A stretch of 8,561 nt of DNA from CAYSZB01 sp964435475 (GTDB lineage Bacteria; Chloroflexota; Anaerolineae; Anaerolineales; Anaerolineaceae): the NCBI GenBank assembly GCA_964435475.1, contig CAYSZB010000085.1:1-8561 (forward strand). The letters are read 5' to 3'. The position numbers and the translations under genes were made by a program. Below are positions 5,257 to 8,561 of the stretch, piece after piece (positions within the stretch are counted from its first letter, which is position 1; every line of letters begins with the position of its first letter). The notes beneath the pieces are model-generated. The model was not told the DNA's origin and searched no databases. It saw nothing but the letters and a program-made list of their open reading frames with translations.

Positions 5257-7332
5257 ATGATGATCAGGGAATATCCGCTCGAGAAGTACCGAAATATCGG
5301 TATCATCGCACATATTGATGCTGGCAAGACAACGACAACAGAGCGGATTCTTTACTATACCGGTAAAACTTATCGCCTGGGTTCTGTGGATGATGGCACC
5401 ACGGTGACCGACTGGATGGCGCAAGAGCGCGAACGGGGCATCACCATCGTCTCTGCTGCTGTGACTGCCGAATGGAAGGGCTACCGCATCAACCTGATCG
5501 ACACACCCGGGCATATTGACTTCACAGCTGAAGTACAGCGTTCCCTGCGTGTCCTGGATGGCGGGGTGGTCGTTTTTGATGCAGTACAGGGCGTTGAACC
5601 ACAGTCTGAAACTGTCTGGCGCCAGGCAAACCGCTACAATGTGCCGCGCATCTGCTTTGCCAATAAGATGGACCGCACCGGTGCGTCTTATGAACGGACC
5701 ATTAAAAGCATCCGCAAGCGATTGGGTGGAAAACCGATCGCAATGCAAGTTCCCATAGGGTCAGAATCATCATTTATTGGTGTGATTGACCTGATGACAG
5801 AAGTTGCCTACTATTTTGAGAACGAATCTGGTGATGATCCCCGCATTGCTGAAGTCCCGGATGAACTCAAAGTAATCACCCAACAAAAACGCGCAGAAAT
5901 GGTTGAGCGCATCGCTGAGATGGATGACGATCTCACCATGAAGTACCTTGAAAATGAACCCATATCAGTGGACGAACTCAAGCAGACCTTGAGAAAAGGC
6001 GTTTTGGCCTCCGCTGTCACACCGGTATTTTGCGGTTCATCACTCAAGAATAAGGGTGTTCAACTGGTTTTGGACGCTGTTATAGATTACCTGCCCTCTC
6101 CCCTGGATATTGCGGATGTTCAAGCTACACTCTTACGTGATGGCTCAGCTGTGACCCGCCCAACAGAGGACAGTGCTCCACTTTCCGCCCTGGTATTCAA
6201 AATTGTCACTGATCCTTATGTCGGTCGACTGGCTTATGTGCGCATTTATTCAGGAACGATAAAAAAAGGGGCAACCTACTTCAATTCACGCAAACAACAA
6301 CGGGAACGCGTTGGTCGCCTCTTAAGAATGTATGCAGATCATCGGGATGACATCGATGAACTTGGCGCAGGTGATATCGGGGCTATCCTGGGCTTGAAAC
6401 AGAGCTTTACCGGTGATACTTTATGTGATATCTCTGTCCCGGTGGTCCTGGAGAGCATCACCTTCCCGGAACCGGTTATTTCAGTTGCCATTGAACCAAA
6501 AACCAAGGCCGACCAGGATAGAATGGCCGAAGCCCTGAACAAGTTATCCGAAGAAGACCCAACATTTAAGGTCCGGCAGGATGAGAATACGGGTCAAACG
6601 ATCATTTCGGGTATGGGGGAATTGCACCTGGATGTGCTGGTGGATCGTATGATGCGTGAATTCAAGGTCCAGGCAAATGTCGGGAAACCCCGCGTTGCTT
6701 ATCGCGAAACGATCAGCCAGCCTGTCATGGAAGTGGCTTACAAGTATGTCAAACAAACCGGTGGCCATGGTCAATATGGTCATGTAGTGATCAACATTGA
6801 GCCCCTTGGAAATGCAGAAGGTGTTAAGTTCGAAGAAAAGATCCGCGGCGGAAGCATTCCCAAGGAGTACATCCCAGCGGTTGAAAAGGGTATTTTTGAG
6901 GCTGTTGAAAGCGGGGTGGTTTCTGGTTACCCAATGACAGATCTCAAAGTGACCCTGGTGGATGGATCATTTCATGAAGTGGATTCAAGTGAAATGGCAT
7001 TCCGTATGGCAGCGATCATGGCATTCCGTGAAGCAGCGGAAAAGGCCAAACCGATCCTGCTTGAGCCGATCATGCAGGTTGAAGTGATCGTTCCAGAGGA
7101 ATATACAGGTGATGTCATCGGGCAGGTTAATGCCCGTGCAGGAAGTATCCTGGGTATGGAATTGAACCTGGGCAACGCCCAGACCATCGATGCAGAAGTC
7201 TCACTCGCCCAAATGTTCGGTTATGCAACCGAGCTGCGCTCGGCAACACAGGGACGCGGCGTTTTTACGATGGAGTTCAAGCACTATGCGCAGGTGTCTG
7301 AAGCAGTTAAGAAACAAATATTAGGCTATTGA
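5257..7332 (+). CDS. fusA: elongation factor G
   Basis: EF-G is the translational GTPase that drives tRNA-mRNA translocation and, with ribosome recycling factor, splits ribosomes. The product is 691 residues, normal for the main bacterial EF-G. GTPase motifs are AHIDAGKT at 18-25, ERGITI in switch I, DTPGHIDF at 82-89 (catalytic H86), NKMD at 136-139 and GSSLK from 260 (usually GSA). Domains II to V follow, with the domain IV tip GSFHEVDS carrying H573, and MFGYATELRS plus TQGRGVFTMEF in domain V. The usual NxRRGxxxGM element of domain V reads NARAGSILGM, losing one arginine. The start is ATG at 5257 or the adjacent 5260. An in-frame TGA at 5236-5238 rules out anything earlier, and neither ATG has a normally spaced Shine-Dalgarno sequence. 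It lies 36 bp after rpsG and 26 bp before tuf. Confidence 0.98.
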   Translation: MMIREYPLEKYRNIGIIAHIDAGKTTTTERILYYTGKTYRLGSVDDGTTVTDWMAQERERGITIVSAAVTAEWKGYRINLIDTPGHIDFTAEVQRSLRVLDGGVVVFDAVQGVEPQSETVWRQANRYNVPRICFANKMDRTGASYERTIKSIRKRLGGKPIAMQVPIGSESSFIGVIDLMTEVAYYFENESGDDPRIAEVPDELKVITQQKRAEMVERIAEMDDDLTMKYLENEPISVDELKQTLRKGVLASAVTPVFCGSSLKNKGVQLVLDAVIDYLPSPLDIADVQATLLRDGSAVTRPTEDSAPLSALVFKIVTDPYVGRLAYVRIYSGTIKKGATYFNSRKQQRERVGRLLRMYADHRDDIDELGAGDIGAILGLKQSFTGDTLCDISVPVVLESITFPEPVISVAIEPKTKADQDRMAEALNKLSEEDPTFKVRQDENTGQTIISGMGELHLDVLVDRMMREFKVQANVGKPRVAYRETISQPVMEVAYKYVKQTGGHGQYGHVVINIEPLGNAEGVKFEEKIRGGSIPKEYIPAVEKGIFEAVESGVVSGYPMTDLKVTLVDGSFHEVDSSEMAFRMAAIMAFREAAEKAKPILLEPIMQVEVIVPEEYTGDVIGQVNARAGSILGMELNLGNAQTIDAEVSLAQMFGYATELRSATQGRGVFTMEFKHYAQVSEAVKKQILGY

Positions 7333-7358
7333 ACTTTGATAGCGAGAAGGAGCAACTA

Positions 7359-8561
7359 ATGGCGAAAGCAAAATTTGATCGAAGCAAGCCCCATATGAAC
7401 GTTGGGACGATGGGACATATTGACCATGGGAAGACGACACTGACCGCAGCGATCACGAAAGTGCAGGCACTGAAGGGATTTGCGGATTTCCGGGCGTTTG
7501 ACAGCATTGACAATGCACCGGAAGAGAAAGCACGCGGCATCACGATCAACATTTCGCACGTGGAATATGGATCTGCCAAGCGGCACTATGCCCATGTGGA
7601 CATGCCTGGTCACCGCGACTATATCAAGAACATGATCACCGGAGCAGCCCAGGTGGATGGTGCGATCCTGGTGGTGGCGGCACCTGAAGGCGCCATGCCC
7701 CAGACGAGAGAACACGTGCTGTTGGCACGGCAGGTGGAAGTGCCTGCGATCGTGGTGTTCTTGAACAAAGTTGACATGATGGATGACCCGGAACTGTTGG
7801 AACTGGTTGAGATGGAGTTGAGGGAAATGCTGACCGACAACAAATTCCCTGGCGACGAGATCCCGATCATCCGCGGGAGTGCCTTGAAGGCATTGCAGAG
7901 CACATCGACAGACCCGAATGCACCGGAATACCAGTGTATTAATGAGTTGATGGACGCTGTAGATAACTACATCCAGGAACCCGTACGCGCATTGGATAAA
8001 CCATTCATGATGCCGGTAGAAGATGTATTCTCGATCAAAGGTCGTGGCACTGTTGTAACGGGACGTGCAGAACGCGGGATCATCAAGGTAGGGGAGCCGG
8101 TGGAGATCGTAGGCCTGCAGGAAAAGAGCATGAGCTCGGTGGTGACGGGTGTGGAAATGTTCCACAAGCTGTTGGACCAGGGGCAGGCAGGCGACAACAT
8201 TGGTTTGCTGCTGCGCGGTATTGACCGTGAACAGGTGGAACGTGGCATGGTGATTGCGAAACCCGGAAGCATCACACCGCACACCACATTTGAGTGCACG
8301 GCATACATTCTGAAGAGAGAAGAAGGCGGACGGCACAGTGCATTCTTCACTGGATATCGGCCGCAATTCTACATCCGGACGATGGACGTGACCGGAGATG
8401 TTACATTGGCACCTGGAGTTGAGATGGTGCTGCCGGGTGACAATGTCAGCCTGACGGTGAAGTTGATCACCAAAGTGGCGCTGGAGCAGGGTTCACAATT
8501 TGCCATTCGCGAAGGCGGTCTGACCGTTGGTGCGGGTGTCATCACAAAAATTATTGAGTAA
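7359..8561 (+). CDS. tuf: elongation factor Tu
   Basis: EF-Tu carries aminoacyl-tRNA to the ribosomal A site as a GTP complex. The product is 400 residues and complete; the stop is the last codon of the window. The start is ATG at 7359, with GAAGGAG at 7346-7352 and a six-base spacer, giving MAKAKFDRSKPHMNVGTMG; a TTG at 7329 overlapping the fusA stop is rejected. Motifs are GHIDHGKT at 19-26, ARGITI in switch I, DMPGH at 81-85 with catalytic H85, NKVD at 136-139 and SALK at 174-177. Domain 2 (GRGTVVTGRAERG) and domain 3 (GYRPQFYIRT, VLPGDNV) follow. Switch II is unusual: DMPGHRDY where nearly all bacterial EF-Tu have DCPGHADY. L388 replaces the usual arginine in GGRTVGAG. All seven GTA valine codons cluster at 7959-8111. 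No terminator is visible because the window ends. Confidence 0.98.
   Translation: MAKAKFDRSKPHMNVGTMGHIDHGKTTLTAAITKVQALKGFADFRAFDSIDNAPEEKARGITINISHVEYGSAKRHYAHVDMPGHRDYIKNMITGAAQVDGAILVVAAPEGAMPQTREHVLLARQVEVPAIVVFLNKVDMMDDPELLELVEMELREMLTDNKFPGDEIPIIRGSALKALQSTSTDPNAPEYQCINELMDAVDNYIQEPVRALDKPFMMPVEDVFSIKGRGTVVTGRAERGIIKVGEPVEIVGLQEKSMSSVVTGVEMFHKLLDQGQAGDNIGLLLRGIDREQVERGMVIAKPGSITPHTTFECTAYILKREEGGRHSAFFTGYRPQFYIRTMDVTGDVTLAPGVEMVLPGDNVSLTVKLITKVALEQGSQFAIREGGLTVGAGVITKIIE

Noticed and set aside
5235..5261. TTGACT and TATGAT around the fusA start resembling a promoter
   Set aside because: The spacer is only 15 bp, and transcription would start inside the fusA coding region, so it could not express fusA from its start codon.
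7329..7358. An N-terminal extension of tuf from a TTG overlapping the fusA stop
   Set aside because: The ten extra residues match no EF-Tu family sequence I know, and the ATG at 7359 has a well-placed GAAGGAG and the standard MAKAKF start.
7356..8366. A long open frame on the minus strand opposite tuf
   Set aside because: It is the complement of a well-conserved, high-confidence tuf gene. The translated product shows no recognisable family, and it has no ribosome binding site or promoter I could see. Long antisense frames are common opposite codon-biased genes.
1..8561. A novel accessory or defence system hidden in the window
   Set aside because: Every long frame with coding support is a core transcription or translation gene. 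I saw no direct-repeat array, transposase, toxin-antitoxin pair or unexplained gene on either strand; the unusual material is regulatory or within known proteins.

Overview
The window holds the end-to-end translation and transcription cluster rpoB - rpsL - rpsG - fusA - tuf, all on the + strand and all full length. It encodes the RNA polymerase beta subunit, ribosomal proteins S12 and S7, and elongation factors EF-G and EF-Tu. Protein features point to the phylum Chloroflexota, probably an Anaerolineae-like lineage. These are EF-Tu with a Chloroflexus-like segment reading STDPNAPEY, EF-G with the TAEVQRSLRVLDG stretch, an S12 carrying an extra basic segment near its N terminus, and a large extra domain in the C-terminal third of RpoB. 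This assignment rests on recalled family sequences, not on a search, and base composition is moderate.

Region by region: 1-121 is a leader with a strong sigma70-type promoter (overlapped by two small inverted repeats), a short GC hairpin followed by T5, and the rpoB ribosome binding site. rpoB fills 122-4051. The 199-bp gap 4052-4250 is a complete second regulatory region. It has an extended -10 promoter, a hairpin, a possible 10-codon leader peptide, an 11-bp intrinsic terminator placed before the gene (an attenuator-like layout), and the rpsL ribosome binding site. rpsL (GTG start) follows, then an 82-bp gap with a 13-bp hairpin where E. coli has its S7 autoregulatory site, then rpsG. After 36 bp comes fusA, which has no normally spaced Shine-Dalgarno sequence, and then tuf after 26 bp. 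The window ends on the tuf stop codon.

The proteins serve transcription (RpoB) and the decoding and translocation cycle (S12 at the decoding centre, S7 in the 30S head, EF-Tu delivering tRNA, EF-G translocating). The classic order is rpoB-rpoC-rpsL-rpsG-fusA-tuf; here rpoC is missing from its usual place and an independent promoter occupies the junction.

I found no mobile element, CRISPR array, tRNA, rRNA or defence system. The less ordinary points are the rpsL leader architecture, a natural threonine at a rifamycin-contact arginine of RpoB, insertions in RpoB and S12, an unusual switch II in EF-Tu, a clustered codon anomaly in tuf, and a possible hairpin-bridged ribosome binding site for fusA.
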